Notes: generated by a model not told the origin, from the sequence alone. 64,000 bases of DNA from Pseudomonas sp. Bout1 (GCF_034314165.1 NZ_JAVIWK010000001.1:4107001-4171000); one strand, 5' to 3'. Shown: positions 26,911-35,843, numbered from the stretch's first letter. A program made the numbers and translations.

Positions 26911-28004
26911 GGCTGCGCCTCCAGCAAGTAGTCATCGGCATACACCATCAGCCATTGCCCAGGAAAGCTGATGGACGCTTGCCCCTCGGGCACCGGTTTG
27001 TCTTCGGCCAGGCGCACTTTCAGCGGTGCGCCGTCGAGGTTGAGCGTCATGATCTTGTAGGTGCCGAGGTCTTCCACATGAGTGACTTGCGCCTGTAGCG
27101 CGTCAGGATTGTGCTCATCCCACACATGGATAAATTCCGGGCGAATACCCACCTGCAGCTTCTTGTAGGGCGCTTCGCCAATGCGCTGCTGCAATGCCTC
27201 GGGCAGCGCCAGGTGCGTGCCGGCAAAGCGCACACCGCCCGCCTCGGCCTGCACCTCGATCAGGTTCATTCCCGGGCTGCCGATAAAGTAGCCGACAAAG
27301 GTGTGGCTTGGCCGCTCGAACAATTCCCGTGGCGTGCCGAACTGCACGATTTGCCCGCCGTACATCACCGCGATCTTGTCGGCGAAGGTCGAGGCTTCCA
27401 GTTGATCGTGGGTGACGTAGACCATGGTGATGTTGAACTGTTCGTGGATCTGCTTGAGCTTGCGCCGCAGCTTCCACTTCAGGTGCGGGTCGATCACCGT
27501 CAGCGGTTCATCGAACAGGATTGCCGACACGTCATCGCGCACCAGGCCGCGGCCCATGGAGACTTTCTGTTTTTCGTCGGCGGTGAGGTTGCGGGCTTTT
27601 TTGCCCAGCAGGTTTTGCAGGTCGAGCACCTCGGCAATTTCCTGCACCTTACTGTGCACCTTCGCCTCGGCCATGCCCTGGTTTCGCAGCGGAAAGGCCA
27701 GGTTGTCGAACACCGTCATGGTGTCGTACACCACCGGGAACTGAAACACCTGGGCGATGTTGCGTTTTTCCGGGGTCAGCTCGTTGACCACCTTGGCGTC
27801 GAACAACACCTGGCCTTCGGACGGACTGAGCAGGCCGGAGATAATATTGAGCAAGGTCGACTTGCCGCAGCCCGAAGGCCCGAGCAAGGCGTAGGCGCCG
27901 CCCTGTTCCCAGACGTGGTTCATTTCGCGAATCGCGTAGTCCTCAGGGCCGGCCGGCTTGGGGCTGTAGCTGTGGGCCAGGTTTTGCAAATGGATTTCGG
28001 CCAT
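26907..28004 (-). CDS. glpT: ABC transporter ATP-binding protein, glycerol type (second ATPase)
   Basis: 365-residue ATPase. Walker A is GPSGCGKST (about 38-46) and Walker B is AILFDEPL (about 160). The C-loop is unusual: NLTADEKQKVSMGRG replaces the classical LSGGQ, as is seen in GlpT-type partners. A C-terminal TOBE/MalK-like domain (about 240-360) follows. With the first ATPase it forms a heterodimer in which one ATP site is non-canonical. It overlaps the preceding gene by one base (TGATG). Confidence 0.85.
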   Translation of the reverse strand: MAEIHLQNLAHSYSPKPAGPEDYAIREMNHVWEQGGAYALLGPSGCGKSTLLNIISGLLSPSEGQVLFDAKVVNELTPEKRNIAQVFQFPVVYDTMTVFDNLAFPLRNQGMAEAKVHSKVQEIAEVLDLQNLLGKKARNLTADEKQKVSMGRGLVRDDVSAILFDEPLTVIDPHLKWKLRRKLKQIHEQFNITMVYVTHDQLEASTFADKIAVMYGGQIVQFGTPRELFERPSHTFVGYFIGSPGMNLIEVQAEAGGVRFAGTHLALPEALQQRIGEAPYKKLQVGIRPEFIHVWDEHNPDALQAQVTHVEDLGTYKIMTLNLDGAPLKVRLAEDKPVPEGQASISFPGQWLMVYADDYLLEAQP

Positions 28005-29098
28005 CAGGCAACCCTCGCGACACGTCGGCCGGGGGCCTGGACCAGCCGTCCCTGGCCATCGAACACAAACAATTTATGGGTGGGGATATAGATGCGGATC
28101 GGCGCGTCCACGTCGTATTCGTGCACGCCGGGCAAATGCAGCACCAGCAGGAAGTGTTCGCTGCGCACGTGCAGGAAGGTTTCCGAGCCGCTGATCTCGG
28201 CGACTTCAACCGTCACCGCGAGCTCCAGGTCGTCGTCGTTGCTCGGCACCAGGCTGATATGGCTGGGGCGCACGCCAAAGCGGAACTCGCCCTCGCCGAT
28301 GGGCCGCAGGTCCACATTCAACGGGAAGTGCACAACGTTGGCGAAGCTCACTTCATTACCGCTGATGCGCCCGGGCATCAGGTTGATCGGCGGTTCGGAA
28401 AACAGCTCGGCGGCCAACACGGTTTGCGGCTGGTGATACACCTCGGCGGCCTTGCCGCTCTGGATCACCCGGCCCTCATGCAAAATCGTGGTGGTGCCGC
28501 CCAGGGCCAGCGCTTCGTTGGGTTCGGTGGTGGCATAGATGGCGATGGTATGGCGCGCCTTGAACAGCTCGCGCATTTCCTGGCGCAGCTCTTCGCGCAG
28601 TTTGTAGTCCAGGTTCACCAGGGGCTCATCGAACAGAATCAGTTCGGCGTCCTTGACCAGCGCCCGGGCCATGGCGGTGCGTTGCTGCTGGCCGCCGGAC
28701 AGTTCCAGCGGGTGGCGCTGGAGGAACTTCTCGATGCGCAGCATTTTTGCAGTTTCGAGAACCTTGCTCTGAATCTGCTCGGCAGACACACCGGCCTGGC
28801 GCAGCGGCGAGGCGATGTTCTCGAACACGGTCATGGTCGGGTAGTTGATGAACTGCTGATAGACCATCGACACGTTGCGCAAACGCACGGGCTTTTGGGT
28901 GACGTCGACGCCGTTCATCAGGATGCGCCCGCTGTCGGGTTTGTCCAGGCCGGCCATCAAGCGCATCAGGCTGGTCTTGCCGGACAGGGTGCGGCCCAGC
29001 AATACATTGAACGAACCGGCTTCGAAACGCAGGTTGGCGTCGTCGATCCAGGTCTGGCCTTCGACGACGCGAGTAACGTGCTCCAGGGTCAATGACAT
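28004..29098 (-). CDS. glpS: ABC transporter ATP-binding protein, glycerol type (first ATPase)
   Basis: 364-residue ATPase, first gene of the operon. It has a canonical [17 protein letters not shown]-loop (about 133-148) and Walker B LILFDEPLVNLD. Walker A is altered: LLGRTLSGKTS replaces GxSGxGKS, as in GlpS relatives. The altered Walker A here and altered C-loop in GlpT would give an asymmetric ATPase dimer. The C-terminal TOBE-like domain follows about residue 240. A sigma-54-type promoter lies about 46 bases upstream. Confidence 0.85.
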   Translation of the reverse strand: MSLTLEHVTRVVEGQTWIDDANLRFEAGSFNVLLGRTLSGKTSLMRLMAGLDKPDSGRILMNGVDVTQKPVRLRNVSMVYQQFINYPTMTVFENIASPLRQAGVSAEQIQSKVLETAKMLRIEKFLQRHPLELSGGQQQRTAMARALVKDAELILFDEPLVNLDYKLREELRQEMRELFKARHTIAIYATTEPNEALALGGTTTILHEGRVIQSGKAAEVYHQPQTVLAAELFSEPPINLMPGRISGNEVSFANVVHFPLNVDLRPIGEGEFRFGVRPSHISLVPSNDDDLELAVTVEVAEISGSETFLHVRSEHFLLVLHLPGVHEYDVDAPIRIYIPTHKLFVFDGQGRLVQAPGRRVARVA

Positions 29099-29143
29099 GA
29101 CACGACCTTTTTATTATTGGAATGGTTCTGGCCAAAGCACAGA

Positions 29144-29158
29144 GCGAGTTCCGTGCCA
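29144..29158 (-). promoter_or_regulatory. sigma-54 (-24/-12) promoter of the glpSTPQUV operon
   Basis: On the minus strand TGGCAC-N5-TCGC matches the consensus TGGCAC-N5-TTGC with one mismatch and exact spacing, 46 bases before the glpS ATG. The divergent gene encodes a sigma-54 activator, which supports the call. Confidence 0.75.
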
Positions 29159-29202
29159 AAAAGCCAAAAACCAGGTCGGTCAATGGGTTAGGCAAAAAGG
29201 CC

Positions 29203-29282
29203 GTTCACCTGTGAACAGAAATGAACAGTTCAGGCTGAACAACTGAACAAACGGCGGGTTGACAATGAACAGTTCTGAACAA
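29203..29282. promoter_or_regulatory. cluster of GTTCA/TGAAC inverted repeats, likely activator sites
   Basis: GTTCACCTGTGAAC at 29203-29216 is a perfect palindrome with a 2-base centre. TGAAC/GTTC elements recur at 29222-29249 and 29266-29282. They lie 45-140 bases upstream of the -24/-12 promoter, the usual place for enhancer sites of a sigma-54 activator, here probably the adjacent gene's product. Confidence 0.65.
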
Positions 29283-29287
29283 CACTT

Positions 29288-29387
29288 TGTAGGCGCGAGC
29301 TTGCTCGCGAAGAACTTCAGGGCGCCGCGTTCATCCTGGATGAGCGCGTTATCGTTGACGTTTTTCGCGAGCAAGCTCGCTCCTACA
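29288..29387. repeat. REPIN, family B (TGTAGGAGCGAGCTTGCTCGCG)
   Basis: Inverted units TGTAGGCGCGAGCTTGCTCG... and ...CGAGCAAGCTCGCTCCTACA flank a loop of about 45 bases, between the activator sites and the regulator gene. A single unit of this family is at 39356-39380. Confidence 0.88.
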
Positions 29388-29430
29388 TAGAGATAGAGCC
29401 CAGAACAACAATAAAACAAGGGTCACCGCC

Positions 29431-31275
29431 ATGAGCACACCACTGGCGCACGATGCCATCATCCAGGACTCCTGGCGCCGCTGCCGCGCCTATGGCCTGG
29501 ACCACCAGAGCACGCCGAGCTTCGACCAACTGCCCGCAGAAGGCGTCAGCCAGTTGCTCGAAAGCCAGCACTCCCTCGTGCAAACCACCCACCAGGAAGT
29601 GCTGCCGTATTACGAAAACATCCTCAGCAACTCCAACTGCCTGATCATGCTCGCCGACAACCAGGGCCAGGTGCTGACCTCGTGGGGCACCCAGCGCTTT
29701 ATCGAACCCAAGCTGGCCCGTGGCTTCAGCGCTGGCGCCAGCTGGATGGAGCGTTCCAGCGGGACCAACGCCATCGGCACCGCGCTGGCCTGTGCCCAGG
29801 CGGTACATATCGAACACGACGAACACTTTCTCAAGGCCAACCGCTTCATGACCGGCTCGGCGGCACCGATCTTCGATGCGCAGCGGGAGATCATCGCGGT
29901 GCTGGATGTGTCCAGCGACAGCTACCTGCCGCCCTCCCACACCCTGGGCATGGTCAAGATGATGAGCCAGACTGTGGAGAACCGGCTGATCCTCAACCTG
30001 TTTCGCGGTGAGCATTTCCAGCTCACGTTCAACACCGGCTTGAACAACCTGGATAGCCAATGGGCGGGTTTGCTGATCTTCGATGAGAGCGGCCAGGTGC
30101 TGTCGGCCAACCGCCGCGCGGATAATCTGCTGGGTATCAGCCTGTCGCGGGTATTGATCGACAGCCTGTTCAAGGTCTCGCTGCTGGAGCTGCTCAACCA
30201 GCCCGAAGGCCTGCCCTTCTCGCTGCAGGCGGCTGGCCGCAACCGTTTCCAATGCCTGCTGAAGCGTCCGAAACAGGCACCGGTGCAGGCGCGCGTATTT
30301 GTCGAACCCCGCCAACCCAGCCAGCCCGCGCCCACAGCCATCAACCTCCAGACCCTGCACTTTGGCGATGCCCGGGTAGAAAAGGCGGTGCGCCAGGCCG
30401 AGCGCCTGCTGGAAAAAGACATACCGTTGCTGATTCATGGCGAAACCGGCGTGGGCAAGGAAGTGTTCGTCAAAGCCCTGCACCAGGCGAGTTCCCGTAG
30501 CCAACAAGCATTTATCGCCGTCAACTGCGCAGCGATTCCCGCCGAACTGGTGGAGTCGGAACTGTTCGGCTACGAAAAAGGCGCGTTCACCGGCGCCAAC
30601 CAAAAAGGCAGTATCGGGCTGATCCGCAAGGCGGATAAAGGCACGCTGTTCCTCGACGAGATCGGCGACATGCCACTGCCCACCCAGGCCCGGCTGCTGC
30701 GGGTGTTGCAGGAACGCTGTGTGCAGCCTGTAGGCAGCAGCGAGTTATTCGCGGTGGACTTGCGGATCATCTCCGCCACCAACCGCTCGTTGCGCGAGCA
30801 AGTACAGCTCGGGCGTTTTCGGGAAGACCTGTATTACCGCATCGGCGGCCTGACCCTGGAACTGCCGCCGCTTCGCCAGCGCACAGATAAACAGGCGCTG
30901 TTCAAGCAGCTGTGGCAACAGCACCGGGAGCCGACGCAATGGGCCGGGTTGAGTAACGAGGTGCTGGCCCTGTTCGAGCAGCATCCGTGGCCGGGGAATC
31001 TGCGCCAGGTGAGCAGTGTGTTGCAGGTGGCGTTGGCGATGGCGCAAGAGCAGCCGATTCGGGTGGAGCATTTGCCGGATGATTTTTTTGTGGATTTGGA
31101 GCAGGAGGTGCCAGTGCCACCGGCCGATAGCCCGGATGAGTGCATGAGCCTTGCCCAACGCCTGGAAGCAGCGGGCGGCAATATCTCGCACTTGGCCCGG
31201 GAGTTGGGGGTTAGCCGCAATACCCTCTACAAACGCCTGCGGCAAAACGGGGATTGTGATCAGCAGCACAGTTAA
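29431..31275 (+). CDS. sigma-54-dependent Fis-family transcriptional activator with GAF-type sensor
   Basis: 614-residue enhancer-binding protein of the AcoR type. N-terminal residues to about 300 form a GAF/PAS-like sensory region (SGTNAIGTALACAQAVHIEHDEHF). The AAA+ domain has Walker A HGETGVGKEV (about 335), the sigma-54 contact GAFTGA (about 384) and LFLDEIGDMPLPTQARLLRVLQE. The C-terminus has a Fis-type helix-turn-helix (NISHLARELGVSRNTLYKRL). It is divergent from glpSTPQUV, whose promoter has a -24/-12 element, so it very likely activates glycerol or related polyol uptake. Ligand inferred only from context. Confidence 0.9.
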   Translation: MSTPLAHDAIIQDSWRRCRAYGLDHQSTPSFDQLPAEGVSQLLESQHSLVQTTHQEVLPYYENILSNSNCLIMLADNQGQVLTSWGTQRFIEPKLARGFSAGASWMERSSGTNAIGTALACAQAVHIEHDEHFLKANRFMTGSAAPIFDAQREIIAVLDVSSDSYLPPSHTLGMVKMMSQTVENRLILNLFRGEHFQLTFNTGLNNLDSQWAGLLIFDESGQVLSANRRADNLLGISLSRVLIDSLFKVSLLELLNQPEGLPFSLQAAGRNRFQCLLKRPKQAPVQARVFVEPRQPSQPAPTAINLQTLHFGDARVEKAVRQAERLLEKDIPLLIHGETGVGKEVFVKALHQASSRSQQAFIAVNCAAIPAELVESELFGYEKGAFTGANQKGSIGLIRKADKGTLFLDEIGDMPLPTQARLLRVLQERCVQPVGSSELFAVDLRIISATNRSLREQVQLGRFREDLYYRIGGLTLELPPLRQRTDKQALFKQLWQQHREPTQWAGLSNEVLALFEQHPWPGNLRQVSSVLQVALAMAQEQPIRVEHLPDDFFVDLEQEVPVPPADSPDECMSLAQRLEAAGGNISHLARELGVSRNTLYKRLRQNGDCDQQHS

Positions 31276-31388
31276 AACAGGTGGCCGCAGGCCGGCTTGG
31301 TCGAGTTCGCCCTTCCAAAACGCTTCCTGCGCTTTTTTCAGCGATAGTGAGAAAAACTCATTTTATTCCAGATGATCACCAGATCCAC

Positions 31389-32000
31389 TCATGATGGATG
31401 GATGTGCAGATAGAACGCCTCAAACATGAAATACGCACACATCACCAGCGCCACGCCCATCAATCGGTTGAACACGGTGAAGTAAGACTCGCGGGTAATC
31501 CGCCGCCCCAGCACCGCGCCCAGCAGCGCATAAATCCCCGGCGCACCGAAGCCGGCAAACCCCAGCAACCCCGAGACGAGCGCAATCGAGCTTGCGTAAA
31601 TATGCGCCGCCGGCATCATGACACTGGTGATCGGCAGCACCACCATGATGCCCTTGGGGTTGAGCAACTGGATCAGGAAGCCGTTCCAGAACGTGAGGCT
31701 TTTTGAAGGTGCAGCCGCGTCTCCTTCCTGGGGCATGACGGTTCTGGCGGTGTAGACCTGATACGCGAGGTACAGCGTATACACGCCACCCACCAACGAT
31801 ATGTACGGCAGCACGCCCTGGGAGATGATCGCTTCGCCGGTGTAGCCAAACAGCAAAAACAACACCAGCAGCGCGCAGCCCACGCCGATGAAAAAGCCCA
31901 GTGAGCGGCGAAATTTTCCGGTAAGCCCGGCATTGAGCGCCATGAAATTCACCGGGCCGGGGCTGTACATCACACTGAACGCGTAGAGAAAAATATCCAT
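31389..32000 (-). CDS. LysE family amino-acid exporter
   Basis: 203-residue inner-membrane protein with about six helices and the LysE/RhtB N-terminal pattern SPGPVNFMALNAGLTGKFRRSLGFFIGVG (about 13-41) and LNPKGIMVVLP (about 112-122). Members export amino acids or their derivatives; the substrate here is unknown. Start after AGAGGTAACGG. The gene is divergent from the polyamine genes and about 390 bases from them. Confidence 0.85.
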   Translation of the reverse strand: MDIFLYAFSVMYSPGPVNFMALNAGLTGKFRRSLGFFIGVGCALLVLFLLFGYTGEAIISQGVLPYISLVGGVYTLYLAYQVYTARTVMPQEGDAAAPSKSLTFWNGFLIQLLNPKGIMVVLPITSVMMPAAHIYASSIALVSGLLGFAGFGAPGIYALLGAVLGRRITRESYFTVFNRLMGVALVMCAYFMFEAFYLHIHPS

Positions 32001-32139
32001 CCGTTACCTCTGTCGTAGACCAATGGCGGGAGTCTACGCAGGGCATTGCGGAGCAGGCTTGAACGATTGTGTTCATGCGGTTTTGCTTACGGCTGGCCTG
32101 GCCGGAGAGCCGGATCTGCTCACGGCCCATCAGAGGGCG

Positions 32140-32389
32140 TTATAGTCGCTGCGTGGAACTTGGGATTGAAACAGCCTGGAAGGACTTACCAGGATAGCGG
32201 CCTGTGTGGCGCAGCTATCGCGGCCTCGTCAGGGCCCGACGGCTCCCATTGGGGGGCGCCACAGGCTGTCATATTCAAAGGGCAGCCTATAACCGGCGCA
32301 GCAAATTGCGCTGACTAACCTTTCGATCTGTCCCAAGTGCGGGCACAATGCGTGTCCTTTTTTGGCAGGCACCGCCGCAGGCTCTGAAA
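32140..32389 (+). promoter_or_regulatory. structured 5' leader of nspC (candidate)
   Basis: Downstream of a possible -10 (TATAGT, 32141-32146) are several hairpins. CCTGG/CCAGG (32175-32179 / 32189-32193) has AAGGACTTA in the loop. GATAGC/GCTATC (32093-type repeat located at 32193-32198 / 32214-32219) forms a second. CCTGTGTGGCGC (32201-32212) can pair with GCGCCACAGG (32256-32265) with a two-base bulge. The last two stems exclude each other. No gene is seen in the whole 32001-32389 interval. Confidence 0.4.
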
Positions 32390-33487
32390 ATGATCAAAAC
32401 GCCGTACTACCTCATCGACAAACAGAAGCTTCTGGTCAACATGCAGAAGATCGCCTACGTGCGCGAGCAGTCGGGCGCCAAGGCCCTGCTGGCCCTTAAG
32501 TGCTTCGCCACCTGGTCGGTGTTTGACCTGATGCAGGAATACATGGACGGCACCACTTCGTCGTCGTTGTACGAGCTCAAGCTGGGTCGCCAGAAGTTCG
32601 AAGGTGAAGCCCACGCCTACAGCGTGGCCTGGGCCGACGATGAAATCGAAGAGATGCTGGATAACTGCGACAAGATCATCTTCAACTCCATCAGCCAGCT
32701 GCAGCGCTTTGCCGAACGCAGCGAAGGCAAGACCCGCGGCCTGCGCGTCAACCCGCAGGTGAGCAGCTCCGACTACCTGCTGGCCGACCCGGCGCGCCCG
32801 TTCAGCCGCCTGGGCGAATGGGACCCGGTGAAGATCGAAGGCGTGATCGAGCAGATCTCGGGCTTCATGTTCCACAACAACTGCGAGAACGGTGACTTCA
32901 ACCTGTTCGACCAGATGCTCAACACCATCGAAGAACGCTTCGGCGCGCTGCTGCACAAGGTCAACTGGGTGAGCCTGGGCGGCGGCATCCACTTTACCGG
33001 CGAAGGCTATGCCATCGACGCTTTCTGCCAGCGCCTCAAGGCGTTCTCGCAGAAGTACGACGTGCAGGTGTACCTGGAACCCGGCGAAGCGGCGATCACC
33101 AACAGCGCCTCCCTGGAAGTGACTGTGCTCGACACCCTCTATAACGGCAAAAACCTCGCCGTGGTAGACAGCTCCATCGAAGCCCACCTGCTGGACCTGC
33201 TGATCTATCGCCTGAACGCCAAGCTGGCGCCAAGCGAGGGTGAACACACCTATATGGTGTGCGGCAAATCGTGCCTGGCCGGGGACATCTTTGGCGAATA
33301 CCAATTTGATCAGCCGCTGGCCATCGGCGATCGACTGTCGTTCATCGACACCGCAGGCTACACCATGGTCAAGAAAAACTGGTTCAACGGCCTGAAAATG
33401 CCGTCCATCGTAGTGAAACAACTCGACGGTACAGTCGAAGTGGTTCGTGAATTTGGTTACGACGACTACCTGTCCAGCCTTTCGTAA
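32390..33487 (+). CDS. nspC: carboxynorspermidine/carboxyspermidine decarboxylase
   Basis: 365-residue PLP enzyme of the alanine-racemase-fold decarboxylases, converting carboxynorspermidine or carboxyspermidine to the triamine in the alternative polyamine pathway. The PLP lysine is K37 in LLALKCFATW. The Gly-rich phosphate site is VSLGGGIHFTG (about 199), EPGEA lies near 231, and the catalytic Cys segment is VCGKSCLAGDIFGEYQ (about 285). The ATG at 32390 is chosen over an in-frame ATG at 32348 because the family starts with K-T-P-Y-Y-hydrophobic-D. The dehydrogenase of the same pathway follows after 29 bases. Confidence 0.9.
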   Translation: MIKTPYYLIDKQKLLVNMQKIAYVREQSGAKALLALKCFATWSVFDLMQEYMDGTTSSSLYELKLGRQKFEGEAHAYSVAWADDEIEEMLDNCDKIIFNSISQLQRFAERSEGKTRGLRVNPQVSSSDYLLADPARPFSRLGEWDPVKIEGVIEQISGFMFHNNCENGDFNLFDQMLNTIEERFGALLHKVNWVSLGGGIHFTGEGYAIDAFCQRLKAFSQKYDVQVYLEPGEAAITNSASLEVTVLDTLYNGKNLAVVDSSIEAHLLDLLIYRLNAKLAPSEGEHTYMVCGKSCLAGDIFGEYQFDQPLAIGDRLSFIDTAGYTMVKKNWFNGLKMPSIVVKQLDGTVEVVREFGYDDYLSSLS

Positions 33488-33516
33488 AGCGGACAGATAA
33501 AGGAGAGATAAAGCAA

Positions 33517-34761
33517 TTGAAAAAGAACGTTCTTATCATTGGTGCAGGAGGTGTCGCCAAGGTGGTGGCCCACAAGTGCGCGCAGCACAACGACGAACTC
33601 GGTCGTATTGCTATCGCGTCGCGCAACATCTCCAAATGCCAGGCCATCATCGCAAGCGTCAAGGCCAAGGGTAGCCTCAAGGTACCCGCCGAGATTCAAG
33701 CCTTCGCGCTGAACGCTTTGGACGTGGAAGCGACCAAGGCACTGATCCGCGAAACCGAATCGCAGATCGTCATCAACGTCGGTTCCGCGTTCCTCAACAT
33801 GTCGGTGCTGCGTGCCTGCATCGACACCGGCGTTGCGTACCTCGACACCGCCATCCACGAAGAGCCGGGCAAGGTCTGCGAGACCCCGCCGTGGTACGGC
33901 AACTACGAGTGGAACCACCTGGAAGAGTGCAAACAGAAGAACATCACGGCCATCCTCGGCGTGGGCTTCGACCCGGGTGTGGTCAACGCTTATGCAGCGC
34001 TGGCGCAACAAAAGCATTTTGACCGCATTGATTCGATCGACATTCTCGACGTCAATGCCGGCTCCCACGGCAAATATTTCGCCACCAATTTCGACCCGGA
34101 AATCAACTTCCGCGAATTCACCGGGCAGGTGTGGAGCTGGCAGAACAGCCAGTGGACCAGCAACACCATGTTCGAAGTCAAACGCACCGACGACCTGCCT
34201 GTGGTCGGTTCGCAGAACCTGTACCTGACCGGCCACGATGAAGTGCACTCGCTGTCGAAAAACCTCGACGTGCCCAACGTGCGTTTCTGGATGAGCTTCG
34301 GCGAACACTACATCAACGTGTTCACCGTACTGAAAAACCTCGGCCTGCTCTCCGAAAAACCGGTCACCACCGCCGAAGGCCTGGAAGTCGTACCGCTGAA
34401 ACTGGTCAAGGCCGTGCTGCCCGACCCGTCGTCGCTGGCGCCGGGCTACACCGGCAAGACCTGCATCGGCGACCTGGTCAAGGGCACCAAGGATGGTCAG
34501 CCGCGCGAGCTGTTCATCTACAACGTGGCCTGCCACGAAGAAGCCTTTGCCGAAACCGACAGCCAAGGCATTTCCTACACCGCAGGGGTTCCGCCGGTAG
34601 CCGCGGCGCTGCTGGTTGCCCGTGGCGAGTGGGATGTGAAGCACATGGCCAACGTCGAGGAACTGCCGGCGGAACCGTTCCTCAAAGCGCTGGACGTGAT
34701 GGGCTTGCCGACTCGGATTAAAGACGAGAATGGTGATCGTGCCTGGGATGCGATTGCCTGA
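33517..34761 (+). CDS. carboxynorspermidine/carboxyspermidine dehydrogenase (saccharopine dehydrogenase family)
   Basis: 414-residue NADPH-dependent enzyme that condenses aspartate semialdehyde with a diamine (putrescine or diaminopropane) to give the carboxy-triamine used by NspC. The nucleotide loop is IIGAGGVAKVVAHKCAQ (about residues 5-21), and the saccharopine-dehydrogenase middle part includes LGVGFDPGVVNAYA (about 147). The start is TTG at 33517 with AAGGAGA upstream; no ATG is available before the Rossmann strand. The pair makes spermidine-type triamines without decarboxylated SAM. A strong terminator follows. Confidence 0.88.
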   Translation: MKKNVLIIGAGGVAKVVAHKCAQHNDELGRIAIASRNISKCQAIIASVKAKGSLKVPAEIQAFALNALDVEATKALIRETESQIVINVGSAFLNMSVLRACIDTGVAYLDTAIHEEPGKVCETPPWYGNYEWNHLEECKQKNITAILGVGFDPGVVNAYAALAQQKHFDRIDSIDILDVNAGSHGKYFATNFDPEINFREFTGQVWSWQNSQWTSNTMFEVKRTDDLPVVGSQNLYLTGHDEVHSLSKNLDVPNVRFWMSFGEHYINVFTVLKNLGLLSEKPVTTAEGLEVVPLKLVKAVLPDPSSLAPGYTGKTCIGDLVKGTKDGQPRELFIYNVACHEEAFAETDSQGISYTAGVPPVAAALLVARGEWDVKHMANVEELPAEPFLKALDVMGLPTRIKDENGDRAWDAIA

Positions 34762-34781
34762 TAGGCGATAGTTGACCGAAC

Positions 34782-34813
34782 AAAAAAATGCGCCCTCAGG
34801 GGCGCATTTTTTG
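34782..34813 (+). terminator. rho-independent terminator after the polyamine operon
   Basis: Stem AAAAAATGCGCC / GGCGCATTTTTT with a short CTCAGG-containing loop and a T run, 20 bases after the stop codon. A- and T-flanks make it usable from both strands. Confidence 0.9.
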
Positions 34814-34849
34814 TTGGGGCCAACCCAAACCTCAACAATGAAAATCAAA

Positions 34850-34877
34850 TGTGGGAGCTGGCTTGCCTGCTCCCACA
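34850..34877. repeat. collapsed family-A REP remnant
   Basis: TGTGGGAGCTGGCTTGCCTG joined straight to the closing CTCCCACA of the opposite unit. The whole centre of a REPIN is missing, as if deleted between its arms. Confidence 0.8.
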
Positions 34878-34906
34878 CTGATCGTGTTGTTTGTTCGTTA
34901 GTTTAT

Positions 34907-35686
34907 CTATTCAAGATTGCGCGCCGAATTGCTCAACGCCCTTGAACACTGCAACAACGCCGGCGCCAACTGCTTCTCGGCATCCGCCCGGCTCCAGCGA
35001 CTGGTCGGCGCCACCACGTGCACCGCCGCCACCGGCCGGCCATTTGCCCCCAGCACCGGCGCGCCAATGGTCATGTCGCCCAGGAACAGCTCCTGGCCAT
35101 TCACCGCATAGCCCTGCTCGCGCACCTGCTGCAACGACTCCATGATCCTGTCGACCTCAGTCAACGTCTGACTGGTATGCGCCACCCGCTGGCTGTGCTC
35201 GATCAACGCCAGCGCCTCATCCTGCGGCAACGCACTCAAATACGCCCGGCCCGACGCCGTGCAGTACATCGGCACCCGCGAGCCAATCGGCATGTGCACC
35301 GGCACAAAGCCTGAGCTGACAAACCGCGCGATATAGGTCATGTCGTATCCCGCAGGCTCCGTCAGGCAGGAGGTTTCTCCCGTCAGCCGGGTCAACTCCG
35401 AGAGGAACGGGTTGGCCACCTCAATCAGCGAATGCGCATCCAGATAACTGAAGCCCAACTCCAGCACCCGCGGTGTGAGTTGGTAATGGCGGGTGCGCGA
35501 GTGTTTCCGAAGGTAACCCAGACTCTCCAGGGTAAACACCATGCGCTGGGCCGAGCTTTTGGTCATGCCAGCGGCCTCGGCCACCTCTGCAAGGCTCATG
35601 CTGCGGCGCTGGGCGCTGAATGCCTTGAGCACCGACAGGCCTTTTTCCAGGGATTGGTTGTGCAAGCTGTTGCGTTCTTCAGGCAT
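34907..35686 (-). CDS. IclR family transcriptional regulator
   Basis: 259-residue regulator. An N-terminal winged helix (MSLAEVAEAAGMTKSSAQRMVFTLESLGYL, about 29-58) is followed by the IclR effector domain (about 80-250: IGSRVPMYCTASGRAYLSALP). It is divergent from the amino-acid-type ABC/oxidase operon, so it probably controls that operon in response to its substrate or a breakdown product. The start is the first Met with a Pro-Glu-Glu-rich leader; the ribosome site is weak. Confidence 0.88.
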   Translation of the reverse strand: MPEERNSLHNQSLEKGLSVLKAFSAQRRSMSLAEVAEAAGMTKSSAQRMVFTLESLGYLRKHSRTRHYQLTPRVLELGFSYLDAHSLIEVANPFLSELTRLTGETSCLTEPAGYDMTYIARFVSSGFVPVHMPIGSRVPMYCTASGRAYLSALPQDEALALIEHSQRVAHTSQTLTEVDRIMESLQQVREQGYAVNGQELFLGDMTIGAPVLGANGRPVAAVHVVAPTSRWSRADAEKQLAPALLQCSRALSNSARNLE

Positions 35687-35828
35687 GGCGGACTCGCGGT
35701 CAGGTCGATCAAGCGTGGCGATATTTCTACACCAAACTGCGAAATTCGACCACTTAAAATCGCATATCGATACGAAAGGTTCATTTTGTCGATTTTCTGT
35801 GCCGCTAAACGATTTTATTGAATCGAAA

Positions 35829-35843
35829 TGGCACAGAGCTTGC
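35829..35843 (+). promoter_or_regulatory. consensus sigma-54 promoter of the ABC/oxidase operon
   Basis: TGGCAC-AGAGC-TTGC matches the -24/-12 consensus without mismatch at correct spacing, about 60 bases before the binding-protein ATG. GGCACAGA here also forms an inverted repeat with TCTGTGCC about 25 bases upstream. No sigma-54 activator gene is adjacent; the neighbour is an IclR regulator. Confidence 0.75.
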
